Below, one piece after another: positions 47,610 through 59,219 of a stretch of 64,000 nucleotides of DNA. The notes beneath the pieces are model-generated. The model had not been told where the DNA came from. It saw only the letters and a list, made by a program, of their open reading frames with translations, and searched no databases. Made by a program: the position numbers and the translations under genes. The first letter of the stretch is position 1; each line of letters begins with the position of its first letter. The stretch is from Gonatopus flavifemur (taxonomy: Eukaryota > Arthropoda > Insecta > Hymenoptera > Dryinidae), in the NCBI GenBank assembly GCA_018340375.1, contig JAFFJZ010000008.1, forward strand, positions 1,302,001 through 1,366,000, written 5' to 3'.

Positions 47610-49440
47610 ATATATGCCTCCAGATCGTTTTGAGTGCAGGTGAATGTATCCAATCAAACGATAGGACATTTTATTACTCAGAATTACCACTTCAAGACTT
47701 TATACTCACAATTTCACTCTCCGTATAAAGGAATATAAACTCAACGTTGTATCAACCAAAAATCAGACGAATTCACAGAATTTGTTGAAGTGATGAAATG
47801 ATGAAGGAGGTATCCGAGAGCTAGGGACACTTCATTCAATTTTTTAATTCAAGCAAGTAATTTCAATACCTGCGTTTGAACATCAGTGTTTGATTATGAT
47901 ATTGCTCCTAAATAAAAAAAATGAATTGTTTGAAAATTCCAAACAAATAATATGGACATAAAATTCATTATCATCTTTCATTCTTCAGATTATTATATTC
48001 GTGTATCTCTTGTTTATGTAGAGTATGCACCGACGTGTGATTTTCTGAATGTTTTTGTGTGTATCTCCAACTTACAAGACTATGCCATACATTGAAGCGA
48101 AGTAAAGAGGCAAGAAGGTAAGCAGAAGAAGGCAAGAGGCAGGCAGGGCTAGTTTCTCACAGAGTGGGAGGCACACGGGACTTTCTCTATACGTCGTTGG
48201 ATTTTTCATAACATATTCGTATAGGTCGTGGCACCGAGGTCAGGAATGCCCTTAATAAAGTAACCACTCATGTCTGAGTAACTACAATGAGGTGCTCGTT
48301 AACACGAAATCATATATAATGACACCTCACCTACTGTATAAGTAAACTCATGAACACCCGTTAGATGATCTTATTGAATGGAAATGATCCAAATTACCGA
48401 CTGATTCTGAAAAACAGCATTGATATAAAATTTCTGTAACAAGTAAATATGAACATTCAAAATAACACTAATATTTTCATACATTCATGCGATTTCCGAA
48501 CAGCAACATCTTAGAGACGTCGAAAATATTCTTTCTGAATTTTCGAAAGAAGTTGGATGTGAAAATTCTCATGATTTAAAATAGATATCTCAAATAAAAT
48601 TTTCGTGGAATATCTGAATAAGTTTCACGTATCCTAATTCATCATATTTCATCAATCTCGTTTTAGATAACCTTCACATCGTGAAGACTACTAATATCCT
48701 GTGTATAATAATACTTCAATTTGCTGCGCCAGTAAACTTTTCTTTTCTGTGCATGTTTAGTCGATGTGAAAAACGAAAAAAATTGTTCATTTGAATGAGA
48801 TTGGGATATGAAAGTAATCTATGTTTTGAAGATACCTCAAGACAAATTTGAGATACCTTACAATGCAAACTGCAAACTGTCTGAATATGTCAATAAGTCA
48901 GATCAAGTGTTTTATAATAAAACATTTCATCCATTTTATGAGTACATCTACATGCTGTTAAGCTTTTGAAAAGTGACTACACGATTTAAACACTCTGAGT
49001 CCATCAAAACGAAACACTTGAATGTAGAGTATGTGTGATACTTAAATATATCTTGTGGCTGAAGCATTCTTTATTCCTAGAAGATATCCAGAAAAAATTT
49101 GACTGGTCACTTCCAGAAAAACAAGTTTCAGATTATCTTTTACTAATTTGGACCTCTTCCACTGATTAAACTAATTTTGGAATATTTTTGTAGGGATACC
49201 AACGTTGATCAACACTGCTCTTTCTAACGTATAGCTGTGTCTTTTCCTGACCAATGAGCTCTGGTTGCATTTTCAGGGATCGCTGATATCATCTTGAAAC
49301 ATGAATTGTTTTATGGATTTTAGTGGAAGAAAAAATATTGACAATCATCATTTTGATCGGGTATCTAGCTATTTCTCTTTATTTTCCAGCAACTATCATG
49401 ATTTTATTCCAACATAAATGAAAACCTCTCCAATATTTCT
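47610..49440. other. AT-rich DNA, nothing recognised
   Basis: No long ORF, repeat or foldback identified. A GC-richer purine tract lies at 48100-48180. Confidence 0.4.
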
Positions 49441-49446
49441 GTCAGT

Positions 49447-49490
49447 ATCAAGAGATGTGATAGCGCCTCGAAGCTAAGTACATGAAAAAA
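49447..49490 (+). repeat. Short dispersed repeat, partner of 8026-8072
   Basis: tcaagagatgtgatagcg followed by cctcgaagctaagtacatg matches 8026-8072 in the same orientation. Confidence 0.6.
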
Positions 49491-49624
49491 CCTGAAACAA
49501 AATAGAGGTCGTCGTGCGCTACCATGTACCTATATACGTCAACTGACATTTAACCTCGTGAAAAAATTCCCAATACACAATAACTCACCACATATAGCAT
49601 GTTTCCTCACAATAATTACACTTT

Positions 49625-49772
49625 CCCAGGTGAAAAAATTTTGTAGAATTCTTGTCAGTATTTGGTTGTACTCAACCATTCTCACTCAATCATGTTTCAT
49701 GTTCCATGGAGGTCATAGAATGTGTGTGGAACCAAATCCTGACAAGAAATCTACAAAATTTTTTCACCTGGG
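49625..49772. mobile_element. 148-bp MITE, CCCAGGTG...CACCTGGG, with TT duplication
   Basis: The arms pair nearly perfectly for about 43 bases: cccaggtgaaaaaattttg, then cttgtcag-atttggtt, and their mirror. TT is present on both sides (49623-49624, 49773-49774). The high arm identity suggests it is one of the younger insertions here. Confidence 0.9.
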
Positions 49773-50368
49773 TTCCTAATCTAATCGAAATATATACTTC
49801 CGATTCAGCACTCTACGAACTTTGTCAGTTCATCCGATATTAAAATACAAACGTTTTTGAAGGAAGCAGTGTAAGGAAAGTTGATTTTCGCCCGTCGATG
49901 CACAAGTGAATGAAGGGTGAGTTTTTATGGTTTTTGAAGTGCCAAATTCTATAGTGGCAACGAGAAACCCGAAAATCCATGGGGAAATGGAGGAAGCCCG
50001 TGATAATGGTATGAAATGCGTACTTCACATGACATATATGCACTAGGATTTGTGCGCCAGTGTGATTTTGAACATCGGTTTGGATGGAGCATCACCTAGA
50101 TAAAATTTACTATCGAATTCAGTGACACAAAAATCACGTGAATGATGCTCTATTCACGTCGATATGCACCACTACACTGCTGAACAAATTCTTGTGCATA
50201 TATGTCCTGTGGAGTGCGCATTCAATGCCATTATCACGGGTTTTCCCAAAGACGGATTCAGAAATAATTGTCTATGTCTCTTCAATCGACGTGTAACAAA
50301 GAACAACTAAAGGGACGATCGGTAAGGGATATTTTCGCTGCAATAGTATATTGTGTATCAAGCCCAAT

Positions 50369-50511
50369 AAACATCTTCAAGATATCTTTGAAAGACATCT
50401 ACAAGACATATCAAAAAGACATCTTGAAGGCATATCGAAAAGATCTCTAAAAGACATCTTTTCGATATGTCTTGAAGATGTCTTTCAAAAGATATGTTTA
50501 AGATGTTTTGC
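50369..50511. mobile_element. Foldback with AAGACATCTT/AAGATATCTT words
   Basis: aaacatcttcaagatatctt on the left mirrors aagatatgtttaagatgttt on the right. Inside, agacatct, agatatct and gacatatc recur about ten times. The arms match closely along 55 bases. Outer termini not in the CACNG class. Confidence 0.75.
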
Positions 50512-50567
50512 CAAATCGATTTTTAAGATCAGCAGTTTTAAGGTTATGAGTGCATATGTCAAATATT

Positions 50568-50611
50568 ACAGTCATTTTTCTAAACATTAATAGACCCGGT
50601 CTTTCTGTGTG
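50568..50611. mobile_element. Right-end fragment of the 44536 MITE family
   Basis: cagtcatttttctaaacatt followed by aatagacccggtctttctgtg matches 44797-44834 almost base for base. No left end is present, so it is a truncated copy. Confidence 0.8.
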
Positions 50612-51502
50612 GAATGAGTTGAATAGACTAGGGATTACCAATAAAAATCTATCTATCCATCGACCTATCACCTTCTTTGATTTTCCAAGAAGATTCACTC
50701 CCGATTCACTTTCTATAGTAATAAAGCTCGATTTGGAATTCTAAAAATAATTCCAACCATTGAAATAAGATTGGATTCCTCATATGGAGAGTCTGATTTG
50801 ATTGGGAATCATTACAAATCACTTCATTATATTCTACTGAATATGTTTTAGAATGACAGAGCTTGTTGTTTTTCCTTCCTGACAGATATGCCAGACCCTT
50901 CAACCAACATCAATTGTGTTAATAAGACTTTGAGAATCATATTCATTATTCGCGAATGTCATTGAAATGATTGGAAAACAAAATTTTTACTTCATCGTTC
51001 AATTGATTTTGAATTAATGAATAGAATATTCTTTCATTATTTAAAAACAAACTGATTGTCAAGAGTTCTCATTTTTTCTTCAGTACGAAAAACCTGATTC
51101 TCGAGATATCAAAAAATTCCAGGGATTTTCTCTATAAATATCTCATGAATAATATATGGAATTCCGGACAAAGATAGGAATGCTCAATTCAATTCATTGT
51201 TCTCAAATAACATTTTTTCCATATTCAATACGTTTCATGAATGGAGTACAATTTTCCGACGAACCTTTGCCCCATTTTTTTCTATCAATGTTTCAAAATC
51301 TCTTCAATCAAATTATGATTTCGATAGGAACATTCTATTTGTGTGAATTATGGAAAAGTTCATTGATATGAATTCTGACGAATTTGACAGGCTATATATA
51401 AGGAAGATAAAATCAGAACAATCCACTTTGCACAGATTCCAAGCTTCATGAGTGTTTCGATAATTCACGCAAAATGACCTCATTGAAATGATGATTTTCC
51501 TC

Positions 51503-51844
51503 TCAATATATGTAAAACGCGACTTCATTGAGTAGGTAAATGGATTTGACCAGGTCTGAAATGCTATGAGCTAACCCACCAATAGCGAGTAAGCGAGCAA
51601 GTGAGCTAACGAGAGAGTGAACGATGATGTCTTTTGTTGCATCTCGTGATTTTCCGTTTGCGAAGCTACTCGCTAGTCGACGGAATTCTTCTACTCCTCG
51701 TTTCAGCGTAGTCTCGAGGTCCTCACTCTGAGCTAGCTTCTTCGATGAAACCTTCGCTTCGCTACTTCGCGGAGGAGGATGTGAGGGCGTGAGATTCTTT
51801 TTGAGTGTGGGAGCGTACAAGGCACATTGTGGAAGTTGGAACAC
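51503..51844 (-). CDS. Hypothetical ORF in a GC-richer patch, possible exon
   Basis: This is a 113-codon minus-strand ORF whose base composition is richer in G+C and CpG than nearly all others here. It has a balanced amino-acid mix, for example KKLAQSEDLETTLKRGVEEF followed by RRLASSFANGKSRDATKD and a hydrophobic IIVHSLVSSLARLLAIGG. The middle could form an amphipathic helix. I do not recognise it. The start at 51844 is the first available and not supported by context. It ends soon after the GC-richer patch becomes AT-rich. GC-richer sequence continues upstream to about 52150, so the patch may be a 5' region. It may equally be non-coding. Confidence 0.2.
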   Translation of the reverse strand: MFQLPQCALYAPTLKKNLTPSHPPPRSSEAKVSSKKLAQSEDLETTLKRGVEEFRRLASSFANGKSRDATKDIIVHSLVSSLARLLAIGGLAHSISDLVKSIYLLNEVAFYIY

Positions 51845-52550
51845 TACCGACGACGATTTGCCGCGACTTCTATGCTCCTACCAAAGTCATCGCATGAGAA
51901 GTAGAAGGAAAAGGAAACGATGAAAAGAAAGAGAGAGAGCGGCAAACACGAGAAGAGGGGACAACGAGGATAGTACCGCAAGAAGAAGTAGTGGTAGGTA
52001 CTCTCATTCCTCGTGTGAACTGACCACATGGGTCACGTACCTATTATCATTTCCCGAGGCTCTCTGAGCGAAGGAAAGAATGAAATCTAGATCGCCGGAA
52101 GTCCCGCATAATTAACGCGCCGCCGTTGCTGCCAACACCGCGAGAAGCGTAGGTATAACGTGAAATTTCTTTTCAACTTAAATATATACCTATGTGTGCA
52201 TGAGCGTATAATATACATGGTCTTTAATAGTTGCACCCAAAGAGGGAGAAAAACATAAGAAGTGTTGAAAAAGTTCGCAGTATAAGTGGACCTACTATCC
52301 CATGAGGAGAAAAAAAATGAGAGATCATCACACATAAATAAGGGCAGTACATGGATATATAATGGAAGATTTGAGAGGAGAGCGTGTGAGTATTGGAATT
52401 GCCGTTGAAAAGCCATATTTGTTCATTCGAAGGGGATTAGATTATCTGGAAAAACGTACATTTTCCTCCACATTTCATGAATAAAGTTTTGTTACCAAAC
52501 GAGCTTTCCAAATTCCATCGGTTCTGAATAATAAGTAATGAGATATTCTA

Positions 52551-52995
52551 CACTGAGAGAAGAGCGACTTGGAAGCTCGGTGAATATTATTATTAATGAT
52601 ATAATTATTATTTATTATTAATAATATACTTGTTCGATAAATCTAAATTGTCTGACCTTTCAGCGATGTTTTATGAAAATTCAAGAAACATTACTGAAAT
52701 TTTACCGTGCATCACTCAGTGTTCTTCAATCGTTATTATATAATACAATATTCATGGCAAAATTCGCTGTGTTACTCAATTACTAAGCGTTGAGGATTTG
52801 AGTGACACATAGCAAGTTTGGCCATGAATATTGTATTATATATTATTGATTGAAGAACACTGAGTGATGTAAAGCAAAAGTTCAGTAATGTTTCTTAAAA
52901 TTTCACGAAGCATCTCTGAGAGTTCAATAATTTTCAGATTCATCGATCACATATATTATTATATACCTGAACTCCAAATTGCTTTTCTCTCAGTG
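52551..52995. mobile_element. 445-bp palindromic MITE, CACTGAGAGAA...TTCTCTCAGTG, TA duplication
   Basis: The ends cactgagagaagagcgac and inverted cactgagagaaaagcaat are flanked by TA (52549-52550, 52996-52997). Long arms include agaaacattactgaa, atcactcagtgttcttcaat and acaatattcatggc with their mirrors. The centre carries a short tail-to-tail gtgttact...gagtgacac. It is the largest foldback in the window. Confidence 0.92.
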
Positions 52996-52999
52996 TATA

Positions 53000-53230
53000 C
53001 ACGGAAAAAATTTTGTAGTAAAAATTAATATATTTATATTGTAGCCGTGGGATATCCTTCATCGTGGTGGAAAGAACCATCAGTATGCAACAGATTGCCA
53101 CAACTCTTCTTGAAATCAATATGCGGAGTAATAAGAAAATACAGAGTTATAGTTCCTATCGTTATAATCGGGTATATCTCACGGGTACAATACTGTGTCT
53201 GATAATCTTCAATATAAACTTTTCTCTGTG
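53000..53230. mobile_element. 231-bp MITE directly adjoining the previous one
   Basis: It starts cacggaaaaaattttg and ends aacttttctctgtg, with TA at 52998-52999 and 53231-53232. Only TATA separates it from the 445-bp element. Internal arms: tgtagccgtgggatatcc and its mirror near 53160-53190. The two probably arose by insertion into the TA flank of the other. Confidence 0.8.
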
Positions 53231-54338
53231 TATGTCATTCCATTCAATATGTTCATTTGAAAAAAAAAACATGAACAATTTTTTTCCTAATGCTCCATTA
53301 CTGTTCCACAATTTAATTCCAAGTCGAAATCACAATACCATGATCTTATGAAATCATTACATCAGTGCGACATTAATACATAAATCTGATATCGAATATC
53401 TTCCAGAAATGCTTTGTTATTTGAAGAACGTTTTACATGCGAAACTTTCTACAGCCTCTATATACTGAAAGATCACCCACTATCAACGATCTCATATATT
53501 GCAGTGTGTTGAATTTCCCAGCAAATATAGGCTCACAAACTCAGTAGCCACTCATTTGATCACCATCCCTGCAATCTATGTTTATGATTGTCTTCACATT
53601 CATAGCGTGGACAAATGCAACCCAAAGAATGGCTCACAGGAATATGCAATCTGCACACGGAGTCTCATCTTTGCAAAGAACCCTGTTTTACTGACATTTA
53701 GATGAATTGATACGTAGGGTACGCGTTAAATCCAAGGCCAAGTATAGTATCAGAAATTTTGATTTAATTCTTCTCCCTGAAGTTTCGTCTAGATACTGAA
53801 CATTTTTTGAGGCAATTATCGGAATGTTGAAGAAGATGAAGATAAAAGATTATCCGGACCCATTGTATTGGAGTGAGTAAAAAACAAATTCGTTTGGGAA
53901 GTGCTCCCAAGTAGGAACGAATTCCAGTTCATGGGAGACTAGCCTTAGATCTGCTTATATCTCACCAAATCAAACATGTAATCTTTGATACAGGAATTAC
54001 AATACTATTTTCGTATTCTTTTAATCAGGAAGTTTAGTTAGAATAGTTGTGTCCTGAGAGTGTCTGCGTGTATCTATTTTTACATCTGTGAATGTTTTTT
54101 TAACGATAATGATTGTTCCTATGAATGTGATAGGAACATTGATCTGGTTCATGTTTTTTGCAAAATTTTTTCTTCTAATAAAGACAGTGTATGAAAAATA
54201 GAAACATTTTTCAAGACAAAATCAATCATAAATTGAGAACATTTGACCCTTCCGTGCATTCGCCATTCGGAACATTGGAAGAGGTACAAAGGTGAGCTCT
54301 GTATGATGGATCATTCATAAAGTATATGATTCCTTCAC

Positions 54339-55070
54339 AGACAAAAGCAAAGCAGATATACCAAAATCCCTGACGGATAGTTTGCTATTGTCGGTTTCTC
54401 CAGACGGAACCAGAGGCTGATGATAAAAAACCATACAAGGTCTGGTCAAGGAAAATGATTCCAATTCTTATATTATCTTTGAGGCAAAAGGATACCAGAT
54501 ATCCCATCAGCCCTTCACGAACAATCTGCTACTGTCCTATTTTCCTAACAGAGTCGTTGGCAGATGATCGAATGGATCATACGGAGTATGCTTAAGAGGA
54601 ATGATTCAAATGAATTCGCTATTTTCCTACCAGCCAAAACGTGAGGAATATATCATAATTCTTGACGGACAACCAGCTACTGTCGGATTCTTCAATGAGG
54701 ATCATAGGCAATTGATGGAGAAGATTAAACTGAGCCTGCTCAAGGATGATTATTCAAGTTAATTTGCTATTTCTCTATAGGTGAAATTATAGTAGATACA
54801 CCATACCCTTGATGGACAGTCCACTGGTGTTTACTATTCCTCAACTAGAATCATGAGCAAATGATGGAACAGATGAAATTGAGCCTGCTCAGGGAAAAGT
54901 GAATGAATGAAACATTGTCCTCCCAGCATACATAGATCGAGGATGGAAAGAAGTAGAAACAAGTTCATGGTTTCTTCATCATGGAACAATATGTTACTCT
55001 TAGAATTCATTCAGAGATCTCTTCAAGTTGCGAGCAAATGTGGGAAAAACATTTCACTGAACCTCTCTAA
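54339..55070 (+). repeat. Diverged tandem repeat, period about 146 bp, four units plus a partial
   Basis: An anchor phrase of the type gacggacaaccagctactgtc recurs near 54372, 54517, 54664 and 54810 (spacing 145-147 bases). It is followed at a fixed distance by 'gatgatggaa-agat' and 'gagcctgctcaagga' phrases. A fifth, degraded unit shows gcgagcaaatgtggga near 55030. The units have diverged by point changes and small indels. No ORF spans them and the spacing is not a constant multiple of three, so a protein repeat is unlikely. Confidence 0.75.
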
Positions 55071-55125
55071 AAATTAAGAACGTAGGACAGCAAATCCTAT
55101 GTACATAAGTTCATAAACACCATCT

Positions 55126-55434
55126 TCAAGTCTGCAACGAGAACGAAGAAGAGGGAATTGGAAGATGATGGAAGAAAAGAAGAAGAAGGAGGAGGAAAAT
55201 GAGGAAAAGAAGTTCGCACGTGGACCTGCCGCACCGATGTAACCCGTTAAGGTCACTTGCGACCGATCTACTCCATGAACGATATACCGGGTATCCTGGA
55301 TGAAAATTTATGGCACTCCTACCTCTGGTATCGGTTTTCTCTGCCAGCGAGCCAGCCTGACTGCAGTGAGTACCTATCTCTCTGCGTAAAAAGCGTAAAG
55401 CTCCATGTATTCCAACCAACAATCCATACCACAT
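55126..55434 (-). other. GC-richer patch with unconvincing ORF
   Basis: The 102-codon ORF is Arg/Ser-rich with a poly-Leu end created by a purine tract (55150-55210, gaagaagaagg-like). No domain is recognised. It might be an untranslated exon or simple-sequence DNA. Confidence 0.2.
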
Positions 55435-56022
55435 TATGTTACCGCGCAGAGGTCGTGTGCACCGCGTGATACTTGGATATTTTCCTGAGCGCTACTGCAC
55501 TCTTTAGAAGTAATAGACCGAATTCGTCCTCAATTCAGATGCGTCGACAATGGATTAGTGCCTTATATCATCATCTTCCATTATGTTTTCAAAAGATGTG
55601 TATTATGAGAGTTGAGCTGTTAATGAATTGGATCGAGATATTTAATCCAATGATTTGAATGAAGATATTCCAACAATAGCTCTTTGATATTCAGTGATTC
55701 AAGTACTCAAGACTTCGGATTACAAGTTTGTATTAGTTGCCAAGTTGAAATTACAACATTAGGTTTTAAAAAAATCTGGCTGAATTAGGTAGCATCTCAA
55801 TTTATTCAGAACTAACTGAAATCTAATGTTTTCAACATATTTTTCGATGGTAAATTATTACTTCCGTCTATATTTTCAAGTCAGGGTGTTTGATTTTATT
55901 TGGTATTTTATTTGGTTTAAGATTGGCTGAAGGAATTTTTTTTAACCCAAAGTAATATTTTTAAAGCTTTTTAATATATTTGATTGTTAAATTTTTTTCC
56001 GTGCAGAATATCGCTGAATTGA

Positions 56023-56167
56023 TCACAGCAATATTCCAGAATGTCTCCAGAAATTTGAAAAGATGTGGACATAAGACATCCTGCAGACATTCTGACAATC
56101 TTTTTGAGATATTTTCCATAATATTACACATTCCAAATGTAATATTCTGACAGTATTGCTGGGACAC
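56023..56167. mobile_element. Foldback with GAATATT/AGAATGTC words
   Basis: cacagcaatattccagaatg on the left mirrors attctgacagtattgctggg on the right; gacatcctgcagacattctg lies in the centre. A tttttttccgtg at 55993 and gtgttgtgtggg ending at 56182 are typical termini of other elements here, so the real boundaries may be wider. Confidence 0.6.
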
Positions 56168-56418
56168 CCGGTGTTGTGTGGGAGGTTACTTTTTGTTCGT
56201 ATCAATCAATATATTCTGATTCTACATATATTATGAAAAATATAAAGCAATTCTACATATTTTATAAAAACTCAAAGCAATAATTTAGGTAAGCAAAATT
56301 CGAAATTAATACAGACTGTTACCAATCGACTATGAGACAGATGATGTATAGTAAGCATTGTCATATAATGAGAACCAACAATTACATCGTTTTGTTGACT
56401 TAAATTAATATCAAACAC

Positions 56419-56709
56419 CCCCACACAACACAGAGAACTCTAAGATTTCATAAAGAGGACAATGTTTTGATTCTAATATCAGAAAGTTTCAACAAAAAGA
56501 TTTCTGACTGAGCTCATATGGAACTCCTGAGAGTCAAATTCTGACGTATTTCAGAGATGAACATCCAATGTCAATGAAACAACTTCAGTATGTCATATTT
56601 CTGATATAGACCTCTTTTAGAAATCTTTTAGAAATATTGTAAATGATCATGAACGCGTCATAAATCACAGTTCTGAGAGACATCAATCTCAGAGATGTGC
56701 TGTGTGGGC
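56419..56709. mobile_element. Probable MITE, CCCACACARCAC ends, TCTGAGA words
   Basis: ccccacacaacacagagaac pairs with the inverted right end gcccacacagcacatctctg. tctgac, tctgaga and tttcagaga recur inside about eight times. The ends place it with 33150 and 38129. No clear duplication. Confidence 0.6.
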
Positions 56710-56999
56710 TGTTGTGAAAATGAAGCTATTTTCAAATTCATAGCCCACATATGAGACATATTTAATCATCATATTGAGTTATTTTTCATGAAAATGGAAC
56801 AATTACTATTTCACATTTGAAATTTGCAAAAGTGGCGGTGCAGCCATTTTATTTGTCTTCCATTCTGTTTCTCTTTTCCTTGAATGAAGAAAAAAAACTA
56901 ACATTAAGAGTATTCAAGTCGTATTCATTGTGCATAGATATTTGGAATGAGTTTAAAAATTAGTAGTTCTCGTGGAAGTATTGTATATGTTCTCAATGT

Positions 57000-59110
57000 G
57001 AATTATAACATCATATGAATATCCCGCCAAAAGTACAACAGCAATGATCAGTGAGGATTCTCGTATGGAAAATCAGGACCTACGTTTGAAAAAGTACCTG
57101 CGTTTCAGATAGGACTTATCCATGTTGGTGATATTTAAGAGCTTCAAAGGATTGATCCTCCTCATTTCCATCTGAGAGTGAATTTGAAATTAATCAACTC
57201 CGTTTCTCAAAATATAATAAACACGTATTGGGATAGACTTTTAACGATTTGAGTATTGCTAAAAATTTCAAATTAATCAAATTCGTGTAGAATGGCGAAG
57301 AACATACATATAATATAAATAAACCGTAAAAACAGGGAAGTTTGAGCGTGAAGAAACTGTTTGATATCGATTCTCACGTGGCACTCATAATGGACCCTAA
57401 ATACGTCAGAATTCTCTCTTTTCTCATTACATAGCTACAAGATAGTCATAAGAAGAGTTGATCCTCGCACGATCATTGCGCAAGCTGCAAGATGACATGC
57501 CCCTATGTGTTGCTGGCCATATGTATTTTCTAGGGGGTGTACTGTGTGTACATATATAGACTTCTACGTATGGACGATGTAACAGGAATGCAGAACGTTT
57601 TCGATTTCACATGTGTGAATTGGAAGCATAACAGAACCCTTTCATCTCCTAAACGGACCGTCCAACACCCCCATGAAAATCCACAGGAAGCAGGATAGGT
57701 TTGTCTGCTTTCTCACTTGCTCAACAAAACAACAACAGCTGCAACTCCAAAAGCATCGTAACGTTGATGACAATAGCAACCATGTTGAAACGAGACGATG
57801 CTGTAATAGTCCAAATACAATTTCTGTTTATTCGAATATCCAATACAAGCCTTTGATCTTGGCTTCGAGTTTTCTGGGAAAAGGTGGTGTTCTAAAGGCC
57901 TTATGTTTCATGAGAAATTTCATAGAAGAATAAAAAAAAATTTCATAACATAAAATATATTCTAGCGTCATGGACAAAGAATATATAAGATAATTTGCAA
58001 AAAGGACTAAACATTGCATGTGTATTGAATCAGACTGTGTCATATTGCCTTTTGAGAGATCCGGAGAACTATTGATATTCCACACAATTACTCAACTAAA
58101 AAGTCAGTTGGAAAAAGTTCAAAGATTTAGGGGATTTTTTAAAATTGTTTTTAGAGAAAAGTATTCCATCGAATGGTTCGAGAGTTTGAGGATATATCGA
58201 CTCATAACTGAACTATGTTATACAATTTTTCTGTACGAAAATATTGAAATGCGAGCAACTTATGCGCTATGTTCGGAAAAAAGCTCCTCCACTACTGCCA
58301 TAATTTGCTTGAGTGGCTGAAATAGAAAAAATCAAAAATGACGTTGAAATAGAAAGCATTCTTCGTATCGTGAGGATATTTATGATTGGATAATAATCGT
58401 CAATTTGGTATCAGAAATACGACCATTTCATGGACGAAAAAACAGAGCCGTTTTTGAAAACTCGGTCATTTTTTCAGATGTTAATATTTTCAAAAAATTC
58501 TGATTCACCGTACCAAGAACACCCTATAGTTCAACGTTACTTCTGTTCTTTTTTTACTTTAGCTACTAAAGCGACCGAAATCACTTTTTTTTCGCTGGGA
58601 GCAACCAATAAGTCGTTTGCACTTCAATATTGTTGTACGGAAAAATTAAATAACATAGTTCATTTATAGGTCAATGTACCCTCAAACTTTCAACACATTC
58701 AATGGAATACTTTGCTGTGTATGAATTGTATGATTCTGTATGAATATAGTAAACCTTAACAATTTATACAACTTTCACTCAATTGAGAATCATTCATAGA
58801 TGAAATAATTGACCTAATTTCACAACTACCCCACTCTTTCAGATATTGAGTGATTCTCATGCAAGAATACCTTTTTCACTTTTTGCCAGTTAGACTGACA
58901 GTTGTCAATTGTCGAATTGTGACAGTGACATTGAGTGTTTTCTTTATGACTCAAAAACCTTCTTCATTGTGGTTTTCTAATGACTTACACTCAAAAATCA
59001 ATATTAAAAATCATATCCCTTTTTAAAAATATAAAACTGCTGTGAGCGACCTCTTAGCTTCATTTCAGATCACCCAGAACCTTTTCCAGCAAAGGTCAGA
59101 AAAACTTTTT
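57000..59110. other. AT-rich DNA, no gene recognised
   Basis: ORFs at 57673-57933 and 58018-58320 (+) have no recognisable domain. The first is Gln/Asn-rich from low-complexity sequence. No foldbacks were identified. Confidence 0.4.
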
Positions 59111-59119
59111 TTTTTGCAC

Positions 59120-59216
59120 ATCCTATTGTATATATACTATGCACGTTCCTAGTATATCTGGATATAGCATGAACGTTCATGGTACATATACAACGTTCGG
59201 TTGCTACTTGGGTTGT
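59120..59216. mobile_element. Partial word-array element with CCCA end
   Basis: The right edge inverted reads cccaagtagcaaccgaac, like the 39509 element (cccaagtaacacc). Inside are actatgcacgttc, gaacgttcatg and caacgttc. The left end is not recognised. Confidence 0.5.
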
Positions 59217-59219
59217 AGA

